Positions 50,822-59,358 of a stretch of DNA of 64,000 nucleotides are shown in pieces. Both the position numbers and the translations under genes were made by a program. A model generated the notes under the pieces. It saw only the letters and a list, made by a program, of their open reading frames with translations, did no database searches and was not told the origin of the DNA. Within the stretch, counting starts at the first letter, position 1. Every line of letters begins with the position of its first letter. The DNA lies in assembly GCA_028687585.1 (NCBI GenBank), contig JAQTZV010000007.1:124001-188000 (forward strand). Direction: 5' to 3'. This stretch comes from Desulfuromonadaceae bacterium (GTDB lineage Bacteria; Desulfobacterota; Desulfuromonadia; Geobacterales; Pseudopelobacteraceae).

Positions 50822-52234
50822 ATGGAACGGATTATCGCCGGATTTGTCGCCGCCCTCCGTGAAAGCGGTATCCGCGTTTCTCCCGGTGAGAGCCTGGATG
50901 CGGTTCAGGCGTTGGCGCTCTGCGGCATGGACGCTCGCCGCTCTTCCCGGCAGCTCCTCCGGCTGACGCTGGTGAAGAATGTCAACGACATTGCGGTGTT
51001 CAATGAGGTCTTCAACCGCTATTTCAGCCGCTTCCATTATGTCGACCCGGAAAGTGATGTTCCCGCGCTCATGGACGCTGCTATCATCGACATGGAGGGG
51101 GGGGAATTCACCTATCTGAACCAGCAGCAGGGTGACGACCACGATGATCACGGCCCTCTGCTCAAACTTGACAGCGAAATCAGCCCAGAAGATTTGGCTG
51201 AACTGAAAAGCCTGACGGAGATCGATCCGGACGATACGGACGGGACTGAAATAGTTATGCAGATGAAGGGGTACCGCGGCAAGGCAAAGAAACCTCCCCG
51301 GTCGACGCGCCGCTATACGCAGAATCCGCTCGTGATAGAACTTAACAAGAGCGACAGTGTCGGGCGAGGTGTCACTTTTTCTCCTGAAGAGCAAGCCGCC
51401 ATGCAGGATGTTGTGTCCCGTATGATGCTGCGTCTCCGCAAGGATATGAAGCGGATGAAGAACAACCAGAATCGCGGCAAGCTGCACGTCATCAAGACGA
51501 TCCAGAAAAATTACCGCCATGACATGGTGCCGTTTCAGGTGGCACTGCGGCGTAAACGCCGCGAGAAGCCGCGTCTGGTAGTGCTTTGTGATGTCAGTTT
51601 TTCCGTGAGTCACGCTTCCCGTTTCATGCTGCTGCTGCTCCATACCCTGCATAATCAGCTCCTTGATGTACGCAGTTTCATCTATAACCGGGATATTTCG
51701 GAAATCACCGACATGCTCGCCAATATGCCGGTCAACGATCTGATGGAAACCATTGATACCGGCGACATCGTTGATCTTGATGAAAACAGCAGTTTTGGCC
51801 AGGTTTTTCTGAAATTCAAAAAGCAGTACCTGGAAAACCTGCGCGGTCGACCGGCCTTTATCATCCTGGGAGATGCACGCAACAACTACGGCGATGCCAA
51901 TGACTTCGTGCTTGACGAGATCCGTGAGAAGGCCCGCTACATGCTCTGGCTGACTCCGGAGGATCGTGATTCGTGGAGCCGGGGTGATTGCTTGATGGAT
52001 CTCTACGGTTCCTACTGCGACCGGGTAGAGGTTGTAAAAACGGTTGATGAGTTGAGTCTGTTTGTCGAGGATCTCCTGCGCGACATCTATGCCGATAAGG
52101 CAGACCCGCTGGACAGAAAAAAAATCCTTGAAGCCAAGGCAGCAGAGACCTACGACCCCAGTGACTATTATCACCGAGGAGAAAGCAGCCGCAGCGAGCC
52201 GGTTTTCGACCCTGGCGGACGCGGCCATTGGTAA
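50822..52234 (+). CDS. CoxE-like VWA-domain protein
   Basis: This is a 470-aa protein. The N-terminal half is helical (RESGIRVSPGESLDAVQALA, then LRLTLVKNVNDIAVFNEVFN) with an acidic linker; the C-terminal half is a VWA domain with the metal-ion site DVSFSVSHASRFML (about residue 258) and GRPAFIILGDARNNYGD. It pairs with the MoxR ATPase 2 bp upstream. The pair resembles CoxD/CoxE, helpers of Mo-Cu CO dehydrogenase maturation. No CO dehydrogenase is here, so another metalloenzyme is the likely client (inference). Confidence 0.88.
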   Translation: MERIIAGFVAALRESGIRVSPGESLDAVQALALCGMDARRSSRQLLRLTLVKNVNDIAVFNEVFNRYFSRFHYVDPESDVPALMDAAIIDMEGGEFTYLNQQQGDDHDDHGPLLKLDSEISPEDLAELKSLTEIDPDDTDGTEIVMQMKGYRGKAKKPPRSTRRYTQNPLVIELNKSDSVGRGVTFSPEEQAAMQDVVSRMMLRLRKDMKRMKNNQNRGKLHVIKTIQKNYRHDMVPFQVALRRKRREKPRLVVLCDVSFSVSHASRFMLLLLHTLHNQLLDVRSFIYNRDISEITDMLANMPVNDLMETIDTGDIVDLDENSSFGQVFLKFKKQYLENLRGRPAFIILGDARNNYGDANDFVLDEIREKARYMLWLTPEDRDSWSRGDCLMDLYGSYCDRVEVVKTVDELSLFVEDLLRDIYADKADPLDRKKILEAKAAETYDPSDYYHRGESSRSEPVFDPGGRGHW

Positions 52235-52278
52235 CATGGCGAATACGTATTATTTTAACGAACCTATGAGGAGTAGTT

Positions 52279-52590
52279 ATGAGTTGCGATCCTAAACAAC
52301 ACAAGATGCACATATGTGCTCTCAAGGCCCAGGGGCTGGATGACTGTATCAAAAAATTCTCTGATAATCCCACCGTCGAATGCCGGAAATGCGGTGTCAA
52401 GGCCAACAGCTCTGAAAACCTGTGCGCCGCGCATTTAGGTGACTGGGCGCCGAATGTGGCAGGTGGGCATGGCTCCGTCGGCTACGAAGAGGTCGGAAAA
52501 CCGCACGAGGGGTCTGACACTGCGAAAGAGGACGAAAAAGAGATCGCCACTCAGGAGGTACCGGCAGCAGGATCCTGCGGTGGGTACTAA
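52279..52590 (+). CDS. Cys-rich 103-aa protein of unknown function
   Basis: This protein has early Cys/His residues (MSCDPKQHKMHICALKAQGL, DDCIKKF), a CxxC (VECRKCGVKANSSENLCAAH) and an acidic tail ending SCGGY. GAGGAGTAGTT precedes the ATG. The pattern suggests a zinc or Fe-S binding fold. It lies 44 bp after the VWA gene, so it may be a third member of that chaperone set. No family was recognised. Confidence 0.7.
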   Translation: MSCDPKQHKMHICALKAQGLDDCIKKFSDNPTVECRKCGVKANSSENLCAAHLGDWAPNVAGGHGSVGYEEVGKPHEGSDTAKEDEKEIATQEVPAAGSCGGY

Positions 52591-52591
52591 T

Positions 52592-52677
52592 TCCAATACC
52601 AAATCAAAGCGCCATCATCTTTGGCTCAATCCTTGCCGCCTTGATTTTATCTTTGATGTGAAATTGGTATACATTGG
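52592..52677. repeat. 86-bp imperfect inverted repeat (MITE-like) with an embedded sigma-54-like site
   Basis: The left arm ATACCAA-ATCAAAG (52597-52609) and right arm CTTTGAT-GTGAAA-TTGGTAT (52651-52670) frame the element. Within it TGGCTCAATCCTTGCC (52622-52637) matches the sigma-54 pattern in spacing and GG/GC. The structure resembles a non-autonomous mobile repeat; whether the site is a working promoter for the next gene is uncertain. Confidence 0.5.
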
Positions 52678-52693
52678 ATAAGGGGGTACTATT

Positions 52694-53806
52694 ATGAGTC
52701 GGATGCTGCTTGCACCAGGTCGCTACGTTCAGGGGGCCGGTGCCATCAAGGAAATCGGCCTGCACACGTCTCGCATCGGAACCTGCGCTATGGTAATTGG
52801 CGGCAGGACCGCGCTGACGCTCTGTGGAGAGGATATTCAGGCAAGTTGCGCCGAGAAAGGCATCCCCTGTCACCTGGAATGCTTCCAGGGGGTCTCCTCA
52901 CGGCAGGAAATTATACGGCTGTCGGAGATCGCTGCTGCAGATGGAGTGGATGTCATCATCGCCCTGGGAGGGGGAGCCTCCATCGATGCCGGCAAAGCGG
53001 TATCGCATGAGATGAAACTACCGGTGATAGTCGTTCCTACCGTTGTTTCAACTGATGCACCCTGTTCAGCACTGTCCGTCATTTACACGGAGGCGGGGGC
53101 TTTTGAACGCTATCTGTTTTTACGGAAAAATCCGGATTGCATTCTGGTTGATACGACATTAGTGGCCAATTCCCCGGCGAAATTTCTCGTGGCCGGAATG
53201 GGCGATGCCCTGGCCACTTTCTGGGAATCAGATACCTGTTTCAGAAGCGGAAAGCCGAATCCGCTTACCGGAGGTGCTCTCCCCACCCTTGCAACCAGGG
53301 CACTGGCGCGACTCTGCTACGAAACGTTGCTGGAGTCCGGCCTTCAGGCAATGCTGGCTGTTGAAAGGAAGGTCGTGACACCGGCGGTTGAAGCAATTGT
53401 CGAGGCGAACACCCTGCTGAGCGGACTGAGTTCGGAAAACGGGGGACATGCCGGGGCACACTCTATTCATAACGGCTTGACGAACTTGAAGGTTGCGGGG
53501 CGGAAACTTCACGGCGAAAAAGTGGCCTTTGGAGTCCTTGCCCAGTTGGTATTGGAAGGGCGTCCTTCTCGTGATATCAAAGAGGTGCAGGATTTTTGCT
53601 GCAGTGTTGGGCTGCCGATCTGCCTGGAGGATCTTGACATTGTCAACCCTTCCCCTGCGGAGATCAGCCAGATTGCTGCAGCTGCCGTTGCTGACGGCGA
53701 AACCATCCATTCGACCTGGTTTCCCGTCTCTGCGGATATGGTGGAAGCGGCGATATTGACCGCTGATGCCCTCGGAACCGGATACAAAAAGGTGCATCGC
53801 TTATGA
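52694..53806 (+). CDS. gldA: Glycerol dehydrogenase-like iron/zinc alcohol dehydrogenase
   Basis: This is a 370-aa protein with the GldA pattern: VIIALGGGASIDAGKAVSHE, VSTDAPCSALSVIYT, GMGDALATFWESDTC, ENGGHAGAHSIHNGL (the two His metal ligands) and LHGEKVAFGVLAQL. The length equals classical GldA (about 367 aa). It would oxidise glycerol or a related diol/2-hydroxy compound with NAD. AAGGGGGTACT precedes the ATG. Its stop overlaps the ATG of a large sensor kinase by 4 bp, as in the first ADH/kinase pair. Confidence 0.88.
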   Translation: MSRMLLAPGRYVQGAGAIKEIGLHTSRIGTCAMVIGGRTALTLCGEDIQASCAEKGIPCHLECFQGVSSRQEIIRLSEIAAADGVDVIIALGGGASIDAGKAVSHEMKLPVIVVPTVVSTDAPCSALSVIYTEAGAFERYLFLRKNPDCILVDTTLVANSPAKFLVAGMGDALATFWESDTCFRSGKPNPLTGGALPTLATRALARLCYETLLESGLQAMLAVERKVVTPAVEAIVEANTLLSGLSSENGGHAGAHSIHNGLTNLKVAGRKLHGEKVAFGVLAQLVLEGRPSRDIKEVQDFCCSVGLPICLEDLDIVNPSPAEISQIAAAAVADGETIHSTWFPVSADMVEAAILTADALGTGYKKVHRL

Positions 53807-55761
53807 GCCCCCACACTGCAAATCAGGCGACAAGCTGCACGCCGGACGTCTCTGCTTCCTGCCCGGAAGTTGCTGCGTTGCGTTGTCTGCCGCTTGAGCT
53901 GGAAAAGCAGATCGAAGATTTGCGCTCTGCCAATCGGGAGTTGGAGGCATCACGGAATAAATATGCTCTGCTGTACGATTGTGCCCCCGTCGGCTATTTT
54001 ACCTTTGACCGTAACGGGGTAATCAAAAGCGCCAATCTGACCGGCGCCGCCCTGCTGGGACATGACCGTACTGCCCTGACCAATCAGCATTTCCGGCATT
54101 ATGTTGCTGCCGAAGATCGTTTCATGTTCGTAGATTTTCTCCGGATGGTCTTTCTGGGGAGCAACAAAATGACCTGCAGAGTGAAGCTCTCAGTTAACGG
54201 CCGGCCGCCGCTGCATGTCCGGATAGAGGCGATGGCAGCAGGGATAGGTGATGAGTGTCACGCTGCGATGCTGGATATTACGGAACGAAAACAGTGGGAG
54301 GAGTACCTGCGGGAAAGTGAATACAATCTCTCCAAGGCGCAATCAATGTCGCATGTCGGCTCGTGGCGTTCTGATCCTCTGACCGGTGAGCTACGCGTTT
54401 CTGACGAATTGCTCCGGATCATGAATCTCAGCCGTGAGGAGACCACACCGGAAGTCTTGACGAGTTTGATCCATCCGGAGGACCGGGAGTCGGTTATGGC
54501 CCGCCTCCAGCAAGGAACCGAACAGGGCGTCAGCTACGAGATAGAACACCGGCTACTGTTGAAAGACGGCACCTCCAAATGGGTCTATTCAATTGTCGAA
54601 CCGTCGGTAAATATCGCCCGTCAGGTCATCAAGCTGTATGGTACGACGCAGGACATAACCGAACGCAAACAAGGCGAGGTCCGGCTGCGCAACAAAAAAA
54701 ATGAATTGCAGGCAATTTTTGATTCGGTCAACGATGGCGTCATCGTCTTTGACCATACCGGTTCGGTACAGCACTTTAATCATATCTGCCCGCAGTTTTT
54801 TCCTGAGGACGTTCTTTCCGGAGCGGGGTGCAGGGATCTGTTCCACCCTGATACCGACTGTTCTCCGCAAATATGCCCGGTTGAACAGGCTCTGCGCGGT
54901 GAACGTGTGGAGACTTCCATGGTTTCTGTTCGGGAAGGTCACAACACCCGTTATATTGATATCACCGCCAACCCGATCAAGGATGAGTTTGGCGAAAAAA
55001 CCAGGGCGCTCCTCTTTTTGCGGGATGTAACACAGAAAAGAGTGCACGAAATGCAGTTGATTCAGACGGAGAAAATGTCGAGCATCGGTGTTCTTGCCAC
55101 CGGAATAGCCCACGAAATCAACAATCCGCTCACCTCGGTAGCGGGGTATGCCGAAGCGCTGCTGCGTCGCTTCCGTGACGAACCTGCGATGATTGAGGAC
55201 AGCAGACTGGAGGTCTTTCCGAAATACCTTGAGGTTATCGTACGGGAGGCACACCACTGTAAGGGCATTATCGGCAGTCTGCTCAATTTCGGCAGGAAAT
55301 CTGACGGCATGCTCGGCACCGTTAATATCAATGGTCTGCTTCTGGAAATTATTGATCTTGTGCAGCACCAGCCAAGCTACGCCGAGATCGAGATCATTTC
55401 AGATCTGCTCGAACATATGCCCGCCATACTCGGGGACTCATCAGGCCTGCGCCAGGTTTTCATGAATCTGATGATAAACGCCTGCCACGCGGTCCATGAT
55501 GGCGGTAAGATTACCGTGTCGACGTCATATTCGGAGGACGACCGGGTCTTGCTCGTTCAGATCCGTGATACCGGTTGCGGAATTACGCATGATGTAATCG
55601 ACCGCATCTGGGATCCGTTTTTCACCACCAAGGAGGTCGGTGAGGGTGTCGGTCTTGGTCTGGCCCTGACCTACAATATCGTCAAGCGTCATGGCGGTGA
55701 GATCACGGTGGAAAGCCATGTCGGCTCCGGTTCAACGTTCACCATTCTGCTCCCGGCCTGA
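53803..55761 (+). CDS. Multi-PAS sensor histidine kinase
   Basis: This is a 652-aa soluble kinase. A coiled-coil lead (LELEKQIEDLRSANRELEAS) is followed by three PAS-type domains: YALLYDCAPVGYFTFDRNGV, MSHVGSWRSDPLTGELRVSD with its PAC end, and FDSVNDGVIVFDHTGSVQHF with Cys residues CPQFFPEDVL, GCRDLFHPD and CPVEQAL. HisKA has GIAHEINNPLTSVAGYAEAL (about residue 435), and RDTGCGITHDVIDRIWDPFF lies in the ATPase domain. The last PAS, HisKA and ATPase parts closely match the kinase at 43006. No regulator is adjacent, so it may act on the response regulator at 44211. Confidence 0.9.
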   Translation: MSPHTANQATSCTPDVSASCPEVAALRCLPLELEKQIEDLRSANRELEASRNKYALLYDCAPVGYFTFDRNGVIKSANLTGAALLGHDRTALTNQHFRHYVAAEDRFMFVDFLRMVFLGSNKMTCRVKLSVNGRPPLHVRIEAMAAGIGDECHAAMLDITERKQWEEYLRESEYNLSKAQSMSHVGSWRSDPLTGELRVSDELLRIMNLSREETTPEVLTSLIHPEDRESVMARLQQGTEQGVSYEIEHRLLLKDGTSKWVYSIVEPSVNIARQVIKLYGTTQDITERKQGEVRLRNKKNELQAIFDSVNDGVIVFDHTGSVQHFNHICPQFFPEDVLSGAGCRDLFHPDTDCSPQICPVEQALRGERVETSMVSVREGHNTRYIDITANPIKDEFGEKTRALLFLRDVTQKRVHEMQLIQTEKMSSIGVLATGIAHEINNPLTSVAGYAEALLRRFRDEPAMIEDSRLEVFPKYLEVIVREAHHCKGIIGSLLNFGRKSDGMLGTVNINGLLLEIIDLVQHQPSYAEIEIISDLLEHMPAILGDSSGLRQVFMNLMINACHAVHDGGKITVSTSYSEDDRVLLVQIRDTGCGITHDVIDRIWDPFFTTKEVGEGVGLGLALTYNIVKRHGGEITVESHVGSGSTFTILLPA

Positions 55762-55776
55762 CCCGACTAACCGACA

Positions 55777-56637
55777 ATGCCTGTCTATCCTGATCTCATA
55801 AATATTCCCTTCAATAACATCTTCATAAAGGATCTGTTTGTTCCCGGAGTGCCGCACTATGCATCGGAGCGGCTGGAACCGGGATACTGGGCAATCATCC
55901 AGGGCAACAACATACTGCTCCTGAGCGGAGCCGTCAGACCGGAGCTCCCCTTCGGCGCGCTTCCCGACTGGCTGACACCTTCAGAAGAACCACTCGAGAT
56001 CGGTTTGTGGCGCGGACGTCCTCTGCGGATCTTCCCGGTTGACAAAGAGTTCACTCTCCAGCCACCATTTGTTGCTGAGGCGCTCAATGCCGTGGTACAG
56101 ACAATTGATAATGCCACGCTTGGCATCGGCGGAGTTGCCCGGCAGATTTTGCACTGGGAGCTGCAGAGCCGTTTCTGTTCGCTCTGCGGCGGCAGAACCA
56201 ATCCGTTTTCCCGTGAATGGGGCAGGCAATGCTCACTATGCAACGCCAAACAGTTCCCGAAAATATCTCCCTGTGCAATAGTTCTGGTCAGGCGTGACGA
56301 TGAAGTGCTGCTGGTAAGAAATTCTGCATGGCCGGCCGGGCGCTACAGCCTGGCTGCAGGTTTTCTCAGTTTGGGAGAGTCTCTGGAGGAGTGTGCGGCC
56401 CGCGAGGTCCGTGAAGAAACCGGTATTGAAATATGTGAAATCACCTACGTAGGAAGCCAGAGTTGGCCGTTTCCGTCCCAGATAATGACCGGATTTGTTG
56501 CTGCTTACGCAGGCGGAGAGCTGATCGTCGATCACAAAGAGCTTGAAGACGCCCGCTGGTTTCCGGTCTCTCAGCTTCCCACCCTCCCGCCGACCCGAAG
56601 TATCGCCCGCAGGATGATTGACACGTTCTGTTGCTGA
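55777..56637 (+). CDS. nudC: NAD(+) diphosphatase / NADH pyrophosphatase
   Basis: This is a 286-aa NudC. It has the zinc-binding FCSLCGGRTNPF and RQCSLCNAKQFPKISP pairs, the Nudix box GFLSLGESLEECAAREVREE (about residues 187-207), and the NADH-specific SQSWPFPSQIM motif. It hydrolyses NADH to NMNH and AMP and in other bacteria removes NAD caps from RNA. It lies 15 bp after the second kinase gene, so it may share the transcript. No unusual feature is seen. Confidence 0.92.
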   Translation: MPVYPDLINIPFNNIFIKDLFVPGVPHYASERLEPGYWAIIQGNNILLLSGAVRPELPFGALPDWLTPSEEPLEIGLWRGRPLRIFPVDKEFTLQPPFVAEALNAVVQTIDNATLGIGGVARQILHWELQSRFCSLCGGRTNPFSREWGRQCSLCNAKQFPKISPCAIVLVRRDDEVLLVRNSAWPAGRYSLAAGFLSLGESLEECAAREVREETGIEICEITYVGSQSWPFPSQIMTGFVAAYAGGELIVDHKELEDARWFPVSQLPTLPPTRSIARRMIDTFCC

Positions 56638-56761
56638 TTCATCCGTTTTGTCTCCCCGTCAACGCACCATTCGAAACCCCCCATATGTTTCACCGGAGAC
56701 CTGGGTATGTACGCGTAATGCTGGAGAACGCGACCGGTAAGCCAGACAACCACCAGCAGGC

Positions 56762-57901
56762 TCACCGAAGATACTTATCGAGCCCCATGTGCCGGTGCAG
56801 TGCGCCGAACTCTTTCCGACCGAGCCTGACGTACTGCCGCAGATAATGAAACCCTTCAAACGGGAGCGCGTAACGCTCCAAGCCGGGCTCCGTGCAGCAC
56901 TTGCATTCGGGAAATTCCAGGATGTGTCGACGGAAACTGGCGGCCTCGCCGGAGCGCAGTAATTCCTCCAGCGGCGTATCCTTCACGTTCCCCACAAGGT
57001 GGTCGATGATCGGGCAGGGGAAGAACTCACCGGTACTCCGGATAAAGAAATAATTGAACCCCGCCGAACAGGGCTTGTTCATCCGGCCGGTATCCAGGAA
57101 GCGGAGTAGTTCGTCACGGTAATAGTTCCACCGGAAACGGGGGGTGTTGTAAAAACGCCTGAGCTTTGCTGCTTCGTTGGCGGAAAGGGCTAACCGATCC
57201 ATGCCTTCCAGATTGGCGTAGCGATTGGCGGTGAGAATGTACGGCGAGATGATAGTAAAGAGGCCGTGCGCATCGGCATAATTGCATACATTGTCCAACT
57301 CGTCGATGTTGTAGCTGGTGACGGTGGTCTTGATTCCGAGGACGAGACTCGGAAACTTTTGTCGAAGCGCCGCAAGGCCCATGATGGTCGCGTCAAGCTT
57401 CTCCCATCCCCCCTCGAAGTTTCGAATGCGATCGTGGGCTGTGCCCACTGCGTCGAACCCGCAGGCGAATACCAGTGTCACGCCAGCTCCTTCCAAAGGG
57501 GCGAGCACTGCCGCCACATCTTTCAGGATCTTGTCGGTCAGGAAGCCGTTAGTCGTAATGGCTACTGAGCAGAGTCGCTTCAAGCGGGTTGCCTTTAGCC
57601 GCCCGATGCCGAGCAGAAGCTCAACGATGTCGTTTCTCAGAAACGGCTCGCCCCCGGTGACGTCAAGCTCCTTCAGTTCGGAGAGGAGTGGCGATGCCAG
57701 CATCCGCAGCCAGTCGGCCGCTTCCAGTTCCGGGGCGGTCGCCGGCATCTGCCAGATGTTGCACATGACGCACCTGCCCATGCAACGCCGGGTGACCTCC
57801 ATGCTCAGAGCCTCGGGCTTCCCCGGTAGGCCCATGGCCTTAAGGCACTGAAAACGGATTCCTCGGGCGGCAAGTATGAATGGGATGCGATCAAACGCCA
57901 T
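56762..57901 (-). CDS. Radical SAM/SPASM-like protein
   Basis: This is a 379-aa protein with the motif TRRCMGRCVMCNIWQMP (about residues 38-46), ELDVTGGEPFLRNDIVELLL and, at the C-terminus, CSAGFNYFFIRSTGEFFPCP plus EFPECKCCTEPGLERYALPF. The auxiliary cysteines are those of a SPASM-type cluster site. Function unknown. It faces nudC from the other side and is not in an operon with a visible substrate. The region 57902-58230 has only AT-rich sequence and no gene. Confidence 0.82.
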   Translation of the reverse strand: MAFDRIPFILAARGIRFQCLKAMGLPGKPEALSMEVTRRCMGRCVMCNIWQMPATAPELEAADWLRMLASPLLSELKELDVTGGEPFLRNDIVELLLGIGRLKATRLKRLCSVAITTNGFLTDKILKDVAAVLAPLEGAGVTLVFACGFDAVGTAHDRIRNFEGGWEKLDATIMGLAALRQKFPSLVLGIKTTVTSYNIDELDNVCNYADAHGLFTIISPYILTANRYANLEGMDRLALSANEAAKLRRFYNTPRFRWNYYRDELLRFLDTGRMNKPCSAGFNYFFIRSTGEFFPCPIIDHLVGNVKDTPLEELLRSGEAASFRRHILEFPECKCCTEPGLERYALPFEGFHYLRQYVRLGRKEFGALHRHMGLDKYLR

Positions 57902-58204
57902 AACGGGCCTCAGACATTGTCATGCTCAGAATTTGCAGGCAGGTACAGTACGATGGAAAACAAACGCATTGTGTAGCGGGTTATACATCAGGAATTAATT
58001 GGGATACCGGTTACCCAAGTCGGCGGGACGTAGAATATTAATAGTAATAGTAAAATTCCGACGACTATGAATCCTGATGGTATCTGGTGGCATCATATTT
58101 CCTTTAAAATCTAACGGTATGGGAGAACGCCGGCGGCTAAATCAGGCCGGTGCTTCTTCCTGGTTGGGAATTTTGCTTTGATTGCTCTTTATGCATTGAC
58201 TCGT

Positions 58205-58221
58205 ATAAACAAAATGTTTAT
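58205..58221 (+). promoter_or_regulatory. Operator of the HigBA-type module
   Basis: ATAAACA-AAA-TGTTTAT is a perfect 7-bp inverted repeat that ends 9 bp before the toxin ATG, the usual place for autorepression by the HigA-like antitoxin. Confidence 0.65.
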
Positions 58222-58230
58222 TCTTGGGCC

Positions 58231-58512
58231 ATGATCACATCGTTTGCGAATAAAGAAACTGAAAAGCTCTTTGCAACGGGAAAGTCCAAAAAACTTCCTC
58301 CGGAAATCATTACCCGTTCGATCATGCGCTTGACGCAATTGGATAGTGCACGCGAGGTTACTGATTTGCTGATTCCCCCGTCAAACCGTCTTGAAACCCT
58401 CTCTGGCGATAGGGCGGGGCAGTGGAGTCTCAGGATTAACGACCAATGGCGAATATGCTTTCGGTTTACAAACGGCGAAGCAACCGATGTTGAAATAACC
58501 GACTACCATTAA
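58231..58512 (+). CDS. higB: HigB-type (RelE superfamily) toxin
   Basis: This is a 93-aa toxin that starts at ATG 58231 (MITSFANKETEKLFATGKSK). It has the HigB core LDSAREVTDLLIPPSNRLET and GQWSLRINDQWRICFRF. Family members are ribosome-dependent mRNA interferases. The gene comes before the antitoxin, the order of higBA modules, and ends 11 bp before it. The longer ORF upstream reads through the palindromic operator and is not used. Confidence 0.92.
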   Translation: MITSFANKETEKLFATGKSKKLPPEIITRSIMRLTQLDSAREVTDLLIPPSNRLETLSGDRAGQWSLRINDQWRICFRFTNGEATDVEITDYH

Positions 58513-58523
58513 GGAGAAAATTT

Positions 58524-58826
58524 ATGGCGATCAAAAACGGTCTTCCTCCCGTACATCCGGGGGTATTCCTGAAAGAAATACTTGACGAACTCGGTGTGTC
58601 ACAAAACGCTTTTGCACATGCGATTGGCGTTTCACCGATGCGCATATCTCATGTTGTCAAGGGTTCGCGTCCTGTTACGGCTGAACTGGCGGTTCTTTTC
58701 GGCAAGGTATTTGGCCAGACGCCGACCTACTGGATGAACCTGCAAACCAGCTATGACTTGAAAACCGCCGAAAAAATGATGGTTAAGAGGATGCAGCAGG
58801 TGCAGCCACTATTACTTGCTGCGTAA
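58524..58826 (+). CDS. higA: HigA-type (XRE family) antitoxin
   Basis: This is a 100-aa antitoxin, MAIKNGLPPVHPGVFLKEIL, with an XRE helix-turn-helix (VSQNAFAHAIGVSPMRISHV), then RPVTAELAVLFGKVFGQTPT and YWMNLQTSYDLKTA. It neutralises the HigB-like toxin and should bind the palindrome at 58205-58221. AAGGAGAAAATTT precedes the ATG. It borders the integron-like cassette cluster. Confidence 0.92.
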   Translation: MAIKNGLPPVHPGVFLKEILDELGVSQNAFAHAIGVSPMRISHVVKGSRPVTAELAVLFGKVFGQTPTYWMNLQTSYDLKTAEKMMVKRMQQVQPLLLAA

Positions 58827-58836
58827 CTGGGGTAAG

Positions 58837-59265
58837 CTACTGGTAATGGGGTGCCATTTTACCTACCCGAATTATTTCAGCGCAAAATTCTTTCCCGCCA
58901 TTCGGGCATTCCTTCTGTGCTTTTTTCAAAATCTTCTGCCACCGTTCAGCCAGAACCGTCTCGCTCCAAATTCTTTTGTAAATGAATGCCTTAAATTCTT
59001 TGTTCACTTTGGTGTACTTGAGCATTTATGGCAGTTTATTCCATTGGTTAGCCCAGAGCAGTGAAATTGCTTCATCGAATCCTTCTGCAATGCCACCATC
59101 GTCACAATGACCAAACTCTCTGAAAGCAAGGTTGACGTTCTTTCACGAGTCGAGGTAGTCCGTAACTGACTCAGCCGCATATGCCTCCATCTGAGTACAC
59201 TCTTTCGCGTTTGCCACTTGGGCCAGAACAGCAACCAACAATGTGATGAGAATCGTAGTTTTCAT
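58837..59265 (-). pseudogene. Cassette gene for an exported protein, broken by two in-frame stops
   Basis: From ATG 59265 the minus strand gives MKTTILITLLVAVLAQVANA (a signal peptide), then KECTQMEAYAAESVTDYLDS, a TGA, KNVNLAFREFGHCDDGGIAE and more to NKLP, a TAA, then MLKYTKVNKEFKAFIYKRIW and on to GKMAPHYQ. The frame is kept throughout, so the two stops look like point mutations (TGG to TGA, GAA to TAA). Without them it would be a 142-aa exported protein of unknown function, similar in form to its neighbour. It sits immediately before an attC site. Confidence 0.72.
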
Positions 59266-59280
59266 CTTACTCATTTCTTC

Positions 59281-59355
59281 ACCCAACGGCTCGCGCCTTT
59301 GACCCGCAACGGGGCGTTTCTCAGCCCCGGTCGGCTTCCAAGGGACTGGTTGGAC
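59281..59355 (-). other. Integron attC recombination site
   Basis: On the minus strand the 75-bp element starts GTCCAAC (RYYYAAC) and ends GTTGGGT (GTTRRRY), with an internal stem GACC-GGGGC...GCCCC-GGTC. It begins 3 bp after the stop of the 59359-59781 gene, the normal cassette layout. Confidence 0.78.
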
Positions 59356-59358
59356 GGT

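Noticed and set aside
58826-58837. A third attC site at the left end of the cassette cluster
   Set aside because: Only a weak GTTACGC-like sequence was seen, without paired arms, and it overlaps the antitoxin gene end.
59143-59148. In-frame TGA of the cassette pseudogene as a selenocysteine codon
   Set aside because: A second in-frame stop (TAA) follows, no SECIS-like hairpin is evident just after, and the residue position looks like a lost Trp.
59004-59234. 76-codon frame on the minus strand
   Set aside because: It is an alternative frame of the decayed cassette gene, whose signal peptide and conserved-looking residues lie in another frame.
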